Assembly (NCBI RefSeq): GCF_001485475.2
Contig: NZ_DF976999.1
Coordinates: forward strand, 400,291 to 464,290
DNA: 64,000 bases
From: Tepidanaerobacter syntrophicus
GTDB lineage: Bacteria > Bacillota > Thermosediminibacteria > Thermosediminibacterales > Tepidanaerobacteraceae
Direction of reading: 5' to 3'
In this document: in pieces, positions 50,891 to 60,328 of the stretch
Position numbering within the stretch: the first letter of the stretch is position 1
Layout of the letters: each line of letters begins with the position of its first letter
Translations under genes and position numbers: made by a program
Notes under the pieces: generated by a model
Databases searched by the model: none
Told to the model about the DNA's origin: nothing
What the model saw: the letters and a program-made list of their open reading frames with translations, nothing else

Positions 50891-51658
50891 TTACAGCCTC
50901 TGGATATGAAATCCGCCATCCACATCAATATAGCTGCCGGTTGTGTATAAAAACTTGCCGGAGCAAAAGGCCGAAACCGCCTGTGCCACATCTTCCGGCA
51001 AGCCCCAGCGTTTAATCGGAAAAAGTCCCTGTTCAATAAGCTTATCGTATTTTTCTTTTGCCTGAGCAGTCATTTCCGTAGCTATAACGCCGGGCCTTAC
51101 TTCATATACAAATACAGCCTCATCTGCCAGTCGATCGGCATATAGTTTTGTAAGCATTGAAACTCCCGCTTTAGAAATGCAGTATTCTCCTCTATTTGTA
51201 GAAGAAACCGTCGCAGAGCAGGAAGATATATTTACAATTATGCCTCTTTTGGATTCTACTATGTCTTGCTTTATCATCTGTTTTGCCACAAGCTGTGTCA
51301 TAAACATAGTGCCCTTTGTATTTATTCCCACAACCCTGTCAAAGCTTTCTTCAGTCATCTCAAGAAGATCTCGGCGCACAGCAGGAGCCACGCCGGCATT
51401 GTTTACCAACACATCTATCCTTCCAAATTTTGAAACGGTTTCCTCTACACATCTTTGCCTGTCTTGGGGGCTGTCAATTCCGCCTTGAATATAAAGATAG
51501 TTAATGCCTTCCGCTAAAAGAATGTCAAGATTTGACTTATATGCCTCTTTGGGGCTTCTGCCCAGTATCACAACATCATATCCGTCTTTGCCCAGCTGAT
51601 GGGCTATTGCAAAACCTATTCCACGGCCTCCGCCTGTAACAATCGCTGTTTTTGCCAT
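50891..51658 (-). CDS. Short-chain dehydrogenase (FabG-like) of the catabolic operon
   Basis: A 255-aa classical SDR with TGGGRGIG near the N-terminus, NNAG, the NISSCSA serine, YCISK (Tyr-x3-Lys) and VDGGFHIQ at the end. It differs clearly from the SDR at 1915-2682. Its operon partners suggest oxidation of a secondary alcohol on a sugar, sugar acid or cyclitol with NAD(P). ATG 51658 follows AAGGAG by 7 nt. Confidence 0.9.
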   Translation of the reverse strand: MAKTAIVTGGGRGIGFAIAHQLGKDGYDVVILGRSPKEAYKSNLDILLAEGINYLYIQGGIDSPQDRQRCVEETVSKFGRIDVLVNNAGVAPAVRRDLLEMTEESFDRVVGINTKGTMFMTQLVAKQMIKQDIVESKRGIIVNISSCSATVSSTNRGEYCISKAGVSMLTKLYADRLADEAVFVYEVRPGVIATEMTAQAKEKYDKLIEQGLFPIKRWGLPEDVAQAVSAFCSGKFLYTTGSYIDVDGGFHIQRL

Positions 51659-51681
51659 ACGCATACTCCTTTTGAATAAAT

Positions 51682-52710
51682 TTATGGATTTAAAACAATC
51701 TTTATTGAATTTGAGTTTCTGTCCAGTGCTGTTTCAAGGGCCTGCTGTAAGTCTTCCAACTTGAATTTATGTGTTATGAGGCTTTTAAGGTCAATTTGCT
51801 GCGACATTTCAAGAGCTACCGGGAAATCCCAGCAATAGCCTTGAGACCCCTGGACTTTTATTTCGTGAGTTATGAAGCGGGATGCAGGAATGGTTATGTT
51901 TGGGTTTTCAAATATGCCGACAACTGTTGCAAGACCGTTTTTCCTAAGAGACATAAGGGCTTGATTAAATGTTGTTTCAAGACCTACACATTCAAAGGCC
52001 TTATCTATCCCGATTCCCGATGTTAAATCCTTCACGGCCTCTAATACATCTTCCCTGCCTGAATTTATGACATTTGTCGCTCCAAGTTTTAGAGCCATTT
52101 CCAAACGGCTTTTGGAAAGATCGGCAACTGTCACGCCGGTAGCTCCGTTTTTCCTGCAAAGGGCCGCAACCATCAATCCTATGGCTCCGGCACCGATTAC
52201 AAGCACCTTTTCGCCCAGCTTTATATCCGCCCTGCGCACTGCGTGAACTGCAACGGATAATGGCTCTATCAATGCTCCTTCGTCATAGGAAAGATTTGGA
52301 GGCAATTTGTAGACGAAGGGTTCCCGAACCGTAATATAGTTTGCCATGGCTCCGTCTCCCATGCGGTAGGTAAAGCTGAGGTTTTCGCAGTAGCCGTAAT
52401 TTCCCGTTCTGCAGGCAGCGCACTTTCCACATACAACTACAGGTTCTACTGTTACTTTGTCTCCAACTTTAATATTTTCCACATCTTCCCCTACGGCTAT
52501 TACATCTCCTGAAAACTCGTGCCCTATAGTAACAGGCAGCGGCACAGTAGGGTGTTTGCCTTTAAATATATGCAGGTCGCTGCCGCAAATAGCGCTTGAG
52601 ACGATTTTTATCAGCACCTTGTCTCCTTTAGGCTCTTCGACGCTGCGTGTTATAAAATCAACCTTGCCGGGTTCTACTACTCTTCCGATCTTATTTATTA
52701 GTTGCTCCAT
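51682..52710 (-). CDS. Zinc-dependent medium-chain alcohol dehydrogenase (sorbitol/threonine/galactitol DH-like)
   Basis: A 342-aa MDR enzyme. Catalytic zinc ligands are C42, H64 and E65 (GHEFSG), structural zinc cysteines C94, C97, C100 and C108, and the NAD site is VIGAGAIGLMVA. The best-known relatives oxidise sugar alcohols or the hydroxyl of galactonate, idonate or threonine. ATG 52710 is placed 6 nt after GAGGG; a longer frame into the upstream gene was rejected. Confidence 0.92.
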   Translation of the reverse strand: MEQLINKIGRVVEPGKVDFITRSVEEPKGDKVLIKIVSSAICGSDLHIFKGKHPTVPLPVTIGHEFSGDVIAVGEDVENIKVGDKVTVEPVVVCGKCAACRTGNYGYCENLSFTYRMGDGAMANYITVREPFVYKLPPNLSYDEGALIEPLSVAVHAVRRADIKLGEKVLVIGAGAIGLMVAALCRKNGATGVTVADLSKSRLEMALKLGATNVINSGREDVLEAVKDLTSGIGIDKAFECVGLETTFNQALMSLRKNGLATVVGIFENPNITIPASRFITHEIKVQGSQGYCWDFPVALEMSQQIDLKSLITHKFKLEDLQQALETALDRNSNSIKIVLNP

Positions 52711-52723
52711 AGTGCATCCCTCT

Positions 52724-54082
52724 CTATTTTTTTGAGGCGTTTTTTCTTGCCTCATTATATAGCGGCAAATAAACCTGGCTGTCGCGCATAACGCAACCGG
52801 TGCGGCCATGGTCCCGCATTATCTGGGTGCATTTGCTGCAGGTAATACAGCACTTATTAGGCTCCATCCTGCCTTTTGTAAGGATATCCCTCGGCGCATC
52901 AGGATACGCAATAGCTTGGCGCCCTAACCCCATCATACCGCAGGCTCCCTCTAGAAGATTTGCGGCGCCTGCATAGGGTAAAAACCAGCGAAGCCAAGTA
53001 TAGCCGCTGCCGATAACCGGAATATCTTTTGCCTCTCTTTGCACTTGGCGGGTAAGCTCAAATAACCGGGCAACGCTTTCAAGGGGATGCTCTTCCGGCA
53101 TTTCTCCTCCTATGACAGGGGTATCAAAGGGCCTTGTTACATAAACTGCTTTGTAGTAAGGGTTCCCTGCTGAGCTTCCTAAAAGATTTACACCGCTTTC
53201 GATCATCTTTCGAACCAATTTTAAAGGCTCTGTCAAGTCAGGTTTCATGTAATTTTCCCTGTCTACGCCAAAACCATAAGGATAAGGATGGGCGTCAAAT
53301 ACATTGAACCTGGAAGCCACTATAAAATCATCGCCAACCTTTTCTCGAACGGCTTTTATTGTGTTTAGGATAAATCGGGTGCGGTTTTCGAAGGAGCCTC
53401 CGTATTTGCCCTCTCGCATATGGCTTGCGGCAAGTTCCGATAGTAAGTATCTGTGGCAGGATTTTATATCAACACCGTCAAATCCTGCCTCTTTTGCAAG
53501 GAGGGCGGATTCTACATATTTTTGGGTAAGATTGTCAAAGTACTCATCAGATAGAACCGGCGCATCAGGCGATAGGCCTACCGTAGGGTCCAGCATAGGA
53601 TCGTGCTGAGGGATCATAGGCGCCGGAAGATCATCAGGTCTTGAGTATCTTCCCGAATGGGTAAGTTGGAGAATTTTGACCGGTCTGTGGCCTGCGCCAT
53701 TTCCTTCTGCTGCTGCTCTATCGGTTTCTTTTACAAGTTCGGCAAATTCTTTAACATTATCTTTTGTAAGAAACATCTGAAGGGGATTCGCTCTGCCTTC
53801 ATGGACTACCGCACAGGCTTCGAACCAGATAAGTCCCGCCCCTCCAGAGGCAAAGCGCCTGTACCGCCGCCTTACCAAATCCGATGGGCTGCCGTCTCTA
53901 TTGCTGTCACAGCCTTCCATAGGTAATATTGCAATAGAGTTTGGCGCAGTAAGATGCCCGACTTTAACGGGTTTTGCCAGGGGCGACAGGTCTTCGCTAA
54001 GTTTTATATTAACTTCGAGTTCTTCAATCTTTCTTTTTAAGTCATCTATTGTCTTGAAATTAAATCTTTCAAAAGATGCCAT
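52724..54082 (-). CDS. Old-yellow-enzyme family flavoprotein with Fe-S cysteines (dienoyl-CoA reductase N-half-like)
   Basis: A 452-aa TIM-barrel FMN protein. LQLTHSGRYSRP, DGVDIKSCHRYLLSELAA and YGGSFENRTRF are the family segments, with His/Tyr substrate-binding residues. Near the C-terminus CCITCSKC and, 11 residues on, TGC match the four cysteines that bind [4Fe-4S] in 2,4-dienoyl-CoA reductase. The NADH-binding C-terminal half of that enzyme is missing, so electrons must come from another protein. It probably reduces an enone or similar intermediate. Confidence 0.85.
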   Translation of the reverse strand: MASFERFNFKTIDDLKRKIEELEVNIKLSEDLSPLAKPVKVGHLTAPNSIAILPMEGCDSNRDGSPSDLVRRRYRRFASGGAGLIWFEACAVVHEGRANPLQMFLTKDNVKEFAELVKETDRAAAEGNGAGHRPVKILQLTHSGRYSRPDDLPAPMIPQHDPMLDPTVGLSPDAPVLSDEYFDNLTQKYVESALLAKEAGFDGVDIKSCHRYLLSELAASHMREGKYGGSFENRTRFILNTIKAVREKVGDDFIVASRFNVFDAHPYPYGFGVDRENYMKPDLTEPLKLVRKMIESGVNLLGSSAGNPYYKAVYVTRPFDTPVIGGEMPEEHPLESVARLFELTRQVQREAKDIPVIGSGYTWLRWFLPYAGAANLLEGACGMMGLGRQAIAYPDAPRDILTKGRMEPNKCCITCSKCTQIMRDHGRTGCVMRDSQVYLPLYNEARKNASKK

Positions 54083-54094
54083 AGTATTCCTCCT

Positions 54095-55750
54095 CTAATC
54101 CCAAAACATCGTTGCGCCTTTATGGGCCGATGTAGTGTTTTCTCTGTAAAGCTTCAGCCAACCTGAGGCAGGTTTTTGAACAGGCTTCCAAAGACTCTTT
54201 CTTTTTGTGAATTCCTCATCGGTTATTTCGGCTGTCAAAATTCGCTTTGTTATGTCTATATGAATGATGTCGCCATCATGTATTAGCGCAATATTCCCGC
54301 CGTCATAGGCTTCTGGAGACACATGGCCTATGGCAAGGCCGCCTGTCGCTCCTGAAAATCTGCCGTCAGTTACAAGGGCTATCTTGGTACCAAGACCCTT
54401 TCCCAGCACTGCTGCCATAAATGTCTCCATATGAGGCATTCCCGGCGATCCCTTTGGCCCTTCGTAGCGTATGATTACTACATTTCCCGGAACAATTTCA
54501 TCTTTTAAAATCGCCTCCCAGGCTTCATCCTGGGAATTATATACCTTAGCAGGACCGGTAAATTCCCATGCGGCTTTATCTACTGCTGAAAACTTCACGA
54601 TAGCGCTTTCAGTTGCTATATTGCCGGAAAGCACTGCAAGGCCGCCCTGCTCATATATTGGGCTTTTGACAGATTTTATTACATCCTTATTTAGATTTTT
54701 CGAAAGCTTTATCTTATCGGCTATAGTGCCGAACATGCCCTTTGCATCGGTATTTATCAAACCGCTTTCCGCAAGCTCTGCAAGAACGGCGCCAAGTCCT
54801 CCGGCAGCAGAAAAATCTGCCATAGTGTAGGTGGGATGATTTGGATAAATAGCGCTGATAACAGGAACCTTGCGGCTTATCTTATCAAAAAGCTCAGGAG
54901 TTATATCTATATGGGCCTGTCGCGCCATGGCAGGTATATGGAGGATTGAATTGGTAGACCCTCCTGTTGCCATCATGTATCTTACCACATTTTCAAAGTT
55001 TTCCTGTTTTATGATATCAAGAGGCCTTATTTCATCTTTTACAAGTTCTACGATTCTGTGGGCAGCGGCAAGCCCCATTGCGCGCCATTCCTCTGTCTGA
55101 GATTTCACGCTGGCATTGCCGTGGGGAGAAAGGCCTAAGATTTCAGCAGTAGCGCACATGGTATTGGCAGTTCCCATAAAGGGGCAAACGCCCGGAGTGG
55201 GGCATGCGTTTTTTACTATTTCTCTATAGTCTTTTTCTTCAATATCTCCTGCCACATATGCCGCATAAGCCTGCTTGGTATGTGTAAGAGTTATCATCTT
55301 TCCGTTATAACAACCGGGCTCCATAAAACCGCCGGTGAACATAACTGTAGGGATATTCACCCTAAGCGCACCCATAATCATACCCGGCACCACTTTGTCG
55401 CAGCTTCCTAGGAGTATCATCCCTTCCAGCATATTCACTTCTGCAACTGTTTCAACTTCCGATGAAACAAGGTCCCTTGCAGGAAGGGTGTATCGGTCTC
55501 CCGGTGTGTTTGAACAAATGCCGTCACATATTCCGCTTATGGGAAGCTCAAGTCCTAAGCCGCCTGCCGCATAAATTTCTTTTTTAATTTCAGGCACTAT
55601 CTCCTTGAAGGGGTAATGCCCCGGATTCATTTCATTCCATGCATTGATGATGCCGATTATCGGCCGTCTTACATCTTCCTCGGATACGCCCATAGCAAAA
55701 AGCAGTGCATTTCGGTGATCCAGGGATTCTCTGTTCCATTTACGAATCAT
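54095..55750 (-). CDS. IlvD/Edd-family dehydratase (sugar acid or dihydroxy-acid dehydratase)
   Basis: A 551-aa Fe-S dehydratase. C117 in [10 protein letters not shown] and C189 in [15 protein letters not shown] are cluster ligands. The first-position segment reads NPGHYPF as in oxygen-labile E. coli IlvD rather than PCN as in [2Fe-2S] relatives. Position beside kdgK, eda and sugar dehydrogenases argues for dehydration of an aldonate to a 2-keto-3-deoxy acid rather than valine/isoleucine synthesis; no other ilv gene is near. Substrate unknown. Confidence 0.85.
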   Translation of the reverse strand: MIRKWNRESLDHRNALLFAMGVSEEDVRRPIIGIINAWNEMNPGHYPFKEIVPEIKKEIYAAGGLGLELPISGICDGICSNTPGDRYTLPARDLVSSEVETVAEVNMLEGMILLGSCDKVVPGMIMGALRVNIPTVMFTGGFMEPGCYNGKMITLTHTKQAYAAYVAGDIEEKDYREIVKNACPTPGVCPFMGTANTMCATAEILGLSPHGNASVKSQTEEWRAMGLAAAHRIVELVKDEIRPLDIIKQENFENVVRYMMATGGSTNSILHIPAMARQAHIDITPELFDKISRKVPVISAIYPNHPTYTMADFSAAGGLGAVLAELAESGLINTDAKGMFGTIADKIKLSKNLNKDVIKSVKSPIYEQGGLAVLSGNIATESAIVKFSAVDKAAWEFTGPAKVYNSQDEAWEAILKDEIVPGNVVIIRYEGPKGSPGMPHMETFMAAVLGKGLGTKIALVTDGRFSGATGGLAIGHVSPEAYDGGNIALIHDGDIIHIDITKRILTAEITDEEFTKRKSLWKPVQKPASGWLKLYRENTTSAHKGATMFWD

Positions 55751-55775
55751 TCATCATTACCTCCAAAATTTTGCG

Positions 55776-56474
55776 TTAACCTCCAAGATATGCCTTTTTA
55801 ACCTCCTCAGAATTTAGCAGTTCGCAGCCAGTGCCTGTAAGTTTTATCCTCCCGTTTTCTATAACATAGGCTCTATCGCATATATTCAACGCTTTTCGTG
55901 CATTTTGTTCAACTAGTAGGACTGTAACTCCGCTTTCGCGAATTTGCTCGATGAGATTATAAACTTGATTTACCACAAGAGGCGCAAGTCCGAGGGACGG
56001 CTCATCAAGAAGTATCAGCTTTGGATTTGACATAAGACCTCGGGCAATTGCCAGCATTTGCTGCTCACCGCCGGAAAGTGTGCCGGCGAATTGGTTTTTT
56101 CGGTCTTTTAAGATAGGAAAAAGTTCATAGTTCTTTCTTAAGTTTTCCTGAAGCTCTTTTCCGCTGAGCAAGTAGCCTCCTACCAGTAAGTTTTCTTCTA
56201 CGGTAAGCCCTGAAAAAACTCGGCGTCCTTCAGGAACATGGACAACACCTTTTTTTACTACTTTATGAGGCACAGAAGGAAGAGGCTCGCCTAAAAACAT
56301 TATTTTTCCGGAAACAGGCTTTAACTGACCGCTGATGCAGCGCAAAAGGGTAGTCTTTCCTGCTCCGTTGGATCCTATGATGCTTACTATCTGCCCCTGC
56401 TGCGCTTCAACGGTAACATCTTTTAATGCTTCAATGTATCCGTAACTTGCGCTTAAGTTTTCGACTTTTAGCAT
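55776..56474 (-). CDS. livF: Branched-chain-type ABC transporter ATPase (LivF-like)
   Basis: A 232-aa ATPase with Walker A GSNGAGKTT, signature LSGGEQQMLAIARG, Walker B LILLDEPSLGLAPL and the short LivF C-terminus ending KKAYLGG. It overlaps livG by 7 nt. The liv family also imports urea, amides and aromatic or sugar-like acids, so the substrate need not be an amino acid. Confidence 0.93.
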   Translation of the reverse strand: MLKVENLSASYGYIEALKDVTVEAQQGQIVSIIGSNGAGKTTLLRCISGQLKPVSGKIMFLGEPLPSVPHKVVKKGVVHVPEGRRVFSGLTVEENLLVGGYLLSGKELQENLRKNYELFPILKDRKNQFAGTLSGGEQQMLAIARGLMSNPKLILLDEPSLGLAPLVVNQVYNLIEQIRESGVTVLLVEQNARKALNICDRAYVIENGRIKLTGTGCELLNSEEVKKAYLGG

Positions 56475-57238
56475 TCCGCATCCTCCTCTCCCAGATACGC
56501 CTCAATAACTTCCGGATTTGATCTGACTTCATCCGGCGTGCCTACCGCAATGGTCTTGCCAAAGTTTAAAACATAGATTTTATGGGAAATCCCCATAACA
56601 AGTTCCAATCTGTGCTCAATGAGTAAAACCGCAAAACCCAGCTCAGAGCACAGTCTGCCAATAAGTTCGGTCAGCTCTTTGACTTCTGTAGGGTTAAGGC
56701 CGGCTGCCGGTTCGTCTAAAAGCAGGACTTTCGGCTGGCAGGTAAGAGCGCGAGCGATTTCCAGGCGCCTTTGCAAGCCATATGGCAGGCTTTCCGGTTT
56801 TTCATTGGCATATTTTTTAAGTCCTACTACCTCAAGATTATGCTCGCAGATTTTGCGGCCGCGCTTTTCTTCGGCAAAGCGCCTGGGAGTAGGCAGCAAG
56901 CCATCAAAAATCGAGTAATTGGCTCTTGGATCAAAGGCACACATCACATTTTCCATAACATTTAGCCCTTTAAAAAGCCGGATGTTCTGAAATGTCCGAG
57001 AAATACCTTCTCTTGTTATCTGGTGCTGCTCCATATTCGTTATATCTTTTCCATCTAAAAAAACTTTGCCTTGATCTGCCCGGTAAATGCCGGATATGAC
57101 ATTAAAGGTGGTTGTCTTGCCTGCGCCATTGGGACCGATTATTCCTACGATATCTCCTTTATCCGCAGTTAGGGAGAAGTCTTGGATAGCTTTAACTCCG
57201 CCAAAACTTTTGCTGATATTTTGTACCTCAAGCAGCAT
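56468..57238 (-). CDS. livG: Branched-chain-type ABC transporter ATPase (LivG-like)
   Basis: A 256-aa ATPase with Walker A GPNGAGKTT, the long LivG insert after the Q-loop (TFQNIRLFKGLNVMENV), Walker B VLLLDEPAAGLNPTE, the H-loop region LLIEHRLELVMG and the C-terminal EAYLGEED. It overlaps livM by 11 nt. The signature motif is YGLQRRLEIARAL, a known variant in LivG proteins. Confidence 0.93.
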   Translation of the reverse strand: MLLEVQNISKSFGGVKAIQDFSLTADKGDIVGIIGPNGAGKTTTFNVISGIYRADQGKVFLDGKDITNMEQHQITREGISRTFQNIRLFKGLNVMENVMCAFDPRANYSIFDGLLPTPRRFAEEKRGRKICEHNLEVVGLKKYANEKPESLPYGLQRRLEIARALTCQPKVLLLDEPAAGLNPTEVKELTELIGRLCSELGFAVLLIEHRLELVMGISHKIYVLNFGKTIAVGTPDEVRSNPEVIEAYLGEEDAEC

Positions 57239-58085
57239 TTTTCTTCTCCCTCCCTATTCCAAGGCTTTTTAATGAAAGTTCGTACTCGCCGAACAGGCCT
57301 GCAGGCTTAAAGTTGATTATGAGCAGCACTAAGATAGAATAGAACACAGTTCTGTATTCTGCCGCAAACCTGAGCATTTCAGGCAGGGCTGTAAGAATTG
57401 CTGTGCCGATTATGGAGCCGGTAAGACTGTTGACTCCTCCAAAAAATACCATGATGACCCATTCGGCGCTTTTCTTCCACCCGAAAATTCCGGGATCTAC
57501 ATATGTTGTATAAAAAGCATACAAAACACCGGCATAAGCGGTAACTGCAACGGAAAACAAAAATGCTATCATCTTTATTCTCGCCACATCTATACCCATG
57601 GCTTTTGCGGCAAGTTCGTCGCTTTTTGCGGCTATGCACTGTCTACCATATTTTGATGCTTTAAAATAGGCTACAAGGGCGATGCATACTGCTGCAGAGG
57701 CCACTGCCAGAGTAAATGTGGTCTTTTGAGGAATTCCGGAAAATCCTAAGGCTCCACCGGTTATAGACTGCATTTGATTCAAAAGTGCTGTTATGGCTTC
57801 GCCAAAGCCTAACGTGACAAGAGATATATAGTCGCGGCGAAGGCGAACGGTAGGCAGCCCCACAATATATCCCACAAGGACACTAAGCGCAATTGCTATT
57901 ATTGCCGCCAGCGCAAAAGGAAGTCCTACTTTTACCACAAGAACACCGGAAATATAGGCGCCAATCGCCATAAATGCCGCTTGGCCCAAGGAAAACATGC
58001 CGGTAAGGCCTGTTAGAACATAAACGCCTGTAACAGCTATAACAGATATTAATGTGAAAGTCATTACTGAAAGATAAAATTCCAT
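57228..58085 (-). CDS. livM: Branched-chain-type ABC transporter permease (LivM-like)
   Basis: A 285-aa membrane protein of the BPD_transp_2 family with about eight hydrophobic helices; the GMFSLGQAAFMAIGAY and EWVIMVFFGGVNSLTGSIIG segments are typical for LivM. It pairs with LivH 11 nt upstream in the operon. Confidence 0.93.
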   Translation of the reverse strand: MEFYLSVMTFTLISVIAVTGVYVLTGLTGMFSLGQAAFMAIGAYISGVLVVKVGLPFALAAIIAIALSVLVGYIVGLPTVRLRRDYISLVTLGFGEAITALLNQMQSITGGALGFSGIPQKTTFTLAVASAAVCIALVAYFKASKYGRQCIAAKSDELAAKAMGIDVARIKMIAFLFSVAVTAYAGVLYAFYTTYVDPGIFGWKKSAEWVIMVFFGGVNSLTGSIIGTAILTALPEMLRFAAEYRTVFYSILVLLIINFKPAGLFGEYELSLKSLGIGREKKNAA

Positions 58086-58096
58086 ATATCCACCTC

Positions 58097-58969
58097 CTAA
58101 GCCTTTTCCTGCACGTTGGATCCGGCAATGCCCTGGGGCCTTACGAGTAGGAATACCAACATTATCAAGAATGAAAATACCGGAGCATATCCTGAACCTG
58201 CGAAGTTTATAAGGAGGGTTTCAGTAAGCCCTAAAAGCAGGGCGCCTGCAACTGCTCCAAAGACGCTGCCCAGTCCGCCGATAACCGATGCTATAAATCC
58301 TTTTACAACTAAATTTCCAAGCTGAGGATACAGGGTATAGTTAATTCCCAAAAACACACCTGCAAGGCCGGCTAGAGCACCTGAAAGGAAAAAAGCAAGT
58401 TGTATAATTCTTATCACATCTATACCCATCAGACCTGCTGTTTCCCTGTCAAAAGAGACGGAGCGGAGAGCGCGCCCGAATTTTGTCTTTTGGATAAAAA
58501 GCATTAGAAGCGCTAAAGCTGCACAAGATGAAATAAACATTATTAAATCTGATTTCGATATAACTATAGAGCCTAGTTTTACAACAGTTGTTTCAAAAAA
58601 TCTGGGGTAATTGTAGAAGTTAGGACCTACCCAAATTGTTACAATACCTTCATATAAGGTGCCCAGTGTTATAGAAGATACGAAGAAATAAATCGGCGAA
58701 GTATTGCTAAGCGTTATTTTACGAAAGGCAACGAGTTCGCCAAGGCAGGATACTAAGCCGCCTGCCAGCATTGAAATTGCTACCACCAGCAGCAGTGAAG
58801 AGTTCACTGTTACAGCAAAAAAGTAGCCGATGAAGGCGCTGAGGGTCATTAGGGCGCCATGGGAAAAGTTGGAAAACTTTAAGATATTGAATATAAGTGA
58901 AAATCCCGTAGCGATAATTGCATAAACCGATCCCAGCGCCAGTCCGTTGATTATAATCTGTAAGGACAT
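58097..58969 (-). CDS. livH: Branched-chain-type ABC transporter permease (LivH-like)
   Basis: A 290-aa membrane protein. LQIIINGLALGSVYAIIATG at the N-terminus, FSNFSHGALMTLSAF and the ATP-ase contact region GLMGIDVIRIIQLAFFLSG are family marks. ATG 58969 has GGGAGG 8 nt upstream, placed just after a strong intergenic hairpin; a frame to 58993 would start inside that hairpin. Confidence 0.93.
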   Translation of the reverse strand: MSLQIIINGLALGSVYAIIATGFSLIFNILKFSNFSHGALMTLSAFIGYFFAVTVNSSLLLVVAISMLAGGLVSCLGELVAFRKITLSNTSPIYFFVSSITLGTLYEGIVTIWVGPNFYNYPRFFETTVVKLGSIVISKSDLIMFISSCAALALLMLFIQKTKFGRALRSVSFDRETAGLMGIDVIRIIQLAFFLSGALAGLAGVFLGINYTLYPQLGNLVVKGFIASVIGGLGSVFGAVAGALLLGLTETLLINFAGSGYAPVFSFLIMLVFLLVRPQGIAGSNVQEKA

Positions 58970-58990
58970 GGATCTTTCCTCCCGATTGCT

Positions 58991-59021
58991 CAATACCCCC
59001 CTATAAAGCAGGGGGGTATTG
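58991..59021 (-). promoter_or_regulatory. Strong intergenic hairpin between binding-protein gene and livH
   Basis: An 11-bp perfect stem, CAATACCCCCC with GGGGGGTATTG, around a 9-nt loop. There is no U-run, so it is more likely an mRNA-stability or partial-attenuation element that lets the binding protein be made in excess over the permease, as in many ABC operons. Confidence 0.65.
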
Positions 59022-59045
59022 AAGTTTCATTTTAAAGCTTTATAA

Positions 59046-60248
59046 TTATTCAGATGCCGAATAGCGTTTGAGCATAACAGGAGCTTGGTTTTTGATTTCA
59101 TGCATAACCATTTCAAGACCCTTTGGCTGATGAGTTGCCGGATCAATTGTTATGGTTCCGGTTAAGCCTTCATAATTTGTAAGGTTCTCAATCGCATCCC
59201 TGATTGCTGCAGGATCGTCTCCGACTTTTTCGATTGTAGAGGCAATGATTTTCATAACATCATATCCTAAGAAGAATTTGTTTGTTGCATCATTGCCGGT
59301 TTTTTCCTTGTAAGCTGTGATAATATCTTGAATTTGAGGTTCGGTCTCAGTAATGTTGTTAATATAGATAACTCCATCTGCTTCTGGTCCGCAAAGCTTC
59401 GGGAAGGGCGGGCAAGCGTCAAGGCCGCAGATTAGCGGGCCGTTAAATCCTATTGCGCGAGCCTGCTGAACAATCAGTATAAGTTCCTGAGTATAGTTTG
59501 GTGCATATATCGCTTCAGCACCTGCGGATACCAGTTTATTCAGCATGGTTTTAAAGTCTTTGTCGTTTGGCTGGTAAGTTACTTCGCCAACGATTTGTCC
59601 TCCGTTTTCAACTGCAACTTTCTTAAAGGGTTCAACCAGTGATACTGAATAAGCATTTGACTGATTGTAGATGATACCTATTTTCTTTAAGCCTTTTTCT
59701 TTTACTGCAAACTGTGCCATGATAGCTGCCTGCTGCTTTGCAGAAGGCTGGAACAAGAACATGTTTTTGTAAGGTGTGCCGTCGTCTTTTATTGTCGCCC
59801 TGTCATCAATTGCAAAATGAAGCACCGGAATGTTGTACTGTTCAGATATTGGCGCTATGGCTATGCCGATATTTGCAACCGGAGGTCCGATTACGGCAGA
59901 GACTTTATCGGTAGTGCACATACGTTTAAATGCATTGATAGCTTCCTGGACATCAGCTTTGGTGTCATATGTTACTACTTTTATTTGGCGTCCGTTTACG
60001 CCGCCATTGGCATTAATTTCGTCAGCTGCCCATTTTGCTCCTTCCTCCACCATTTTTCCGAGAGTAGAAGTTACCCCTGTAATGTCTTGCAGACAGCCTA
60101 TGACAATGTCGCCTTTGGCTTCTTCAGTTTCCGAAGTTCCGTTTTCGCCGGTTGTTCCCGACGGAGCTTCGGTTTTTGAGCCGCCACCGCAGGCAGTCAC
60201 ACTAAAGAGCAATAAAACTGCCAACAAAAGTGCTACTATTTTTTTCAT
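59046..60248 (-). CDS. Branched-chain-type ABC transporter substrate-binding lipoprotein
   Basis: A 400-aa periplasmic-binding-protein-like I (Leu/Ile/Val-binding family) lipoprotein. The signal ends in the lipobox VTACG (lipidated C20), followed by a Gly/Thr/Glu-rich linker and the VIGCLQDITG...TLGKMVEEGAKWAADEINANG start of the mature domain. It defines what the LivHMGF importer takes up. Given the downstream sugar-acid-type enzymes, an organic acid or cyclic polyol is more likely than an amino acid, but this is inference. A clear AGGAGG precedes ATG 60248. Confidence 0.92.
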   Translation of the reverse strand: MKKIVALLLAVLLLFSVTACGGGSKTEAPSGTTGENGTSETEEAKGDIVIGCLQDITGVTSTLGKMVEEGAKWAADEINANGGVNGRQIKVVTYDTKADVQEAINAFKRMCTTDKVSAVIGPPVANIGIAIAPISEQYNIPVLHFAIDDRATIKDDGTPYKNMFLFQPSAKQQAAIMAQFAVKEKGLKKIGIIYNQSNAYSVSLVEPFKKVAVENGGQIVGEVTYQPNDKDFKTMLNKLVSAGAEAIYAPNYTQELILIVQQARAIGFNGPLICGLDACPPFPKLCGPEADGVIYINNITETEPQIQDIITAYKEKTGNDATNKFFLGYDVMKIIASTIEKVGDDPAAIRDAIENLTNYEGLTGTITIDPATHQPKGLEMVMHEIKNQAPVMLKRYSASE

Positions 60249-60328
60249 TTTCTCTTTTTCCTCCTAAAAATTTATTTTTTATTATCAATCAGCCCCTTCA
60301 AGATGGCTGACTAATAAGCATAAATTGT

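Noticed and set aside
54095..55750. Assignment as biosynthetic IlvD
   Set aside because: No ilvBNC or leu genes are near; the operon context and kdgK/eda neighbours fit a catabolic sugar-acid dehydratase better, although the family resemblance alone cannot exclude IlvD.
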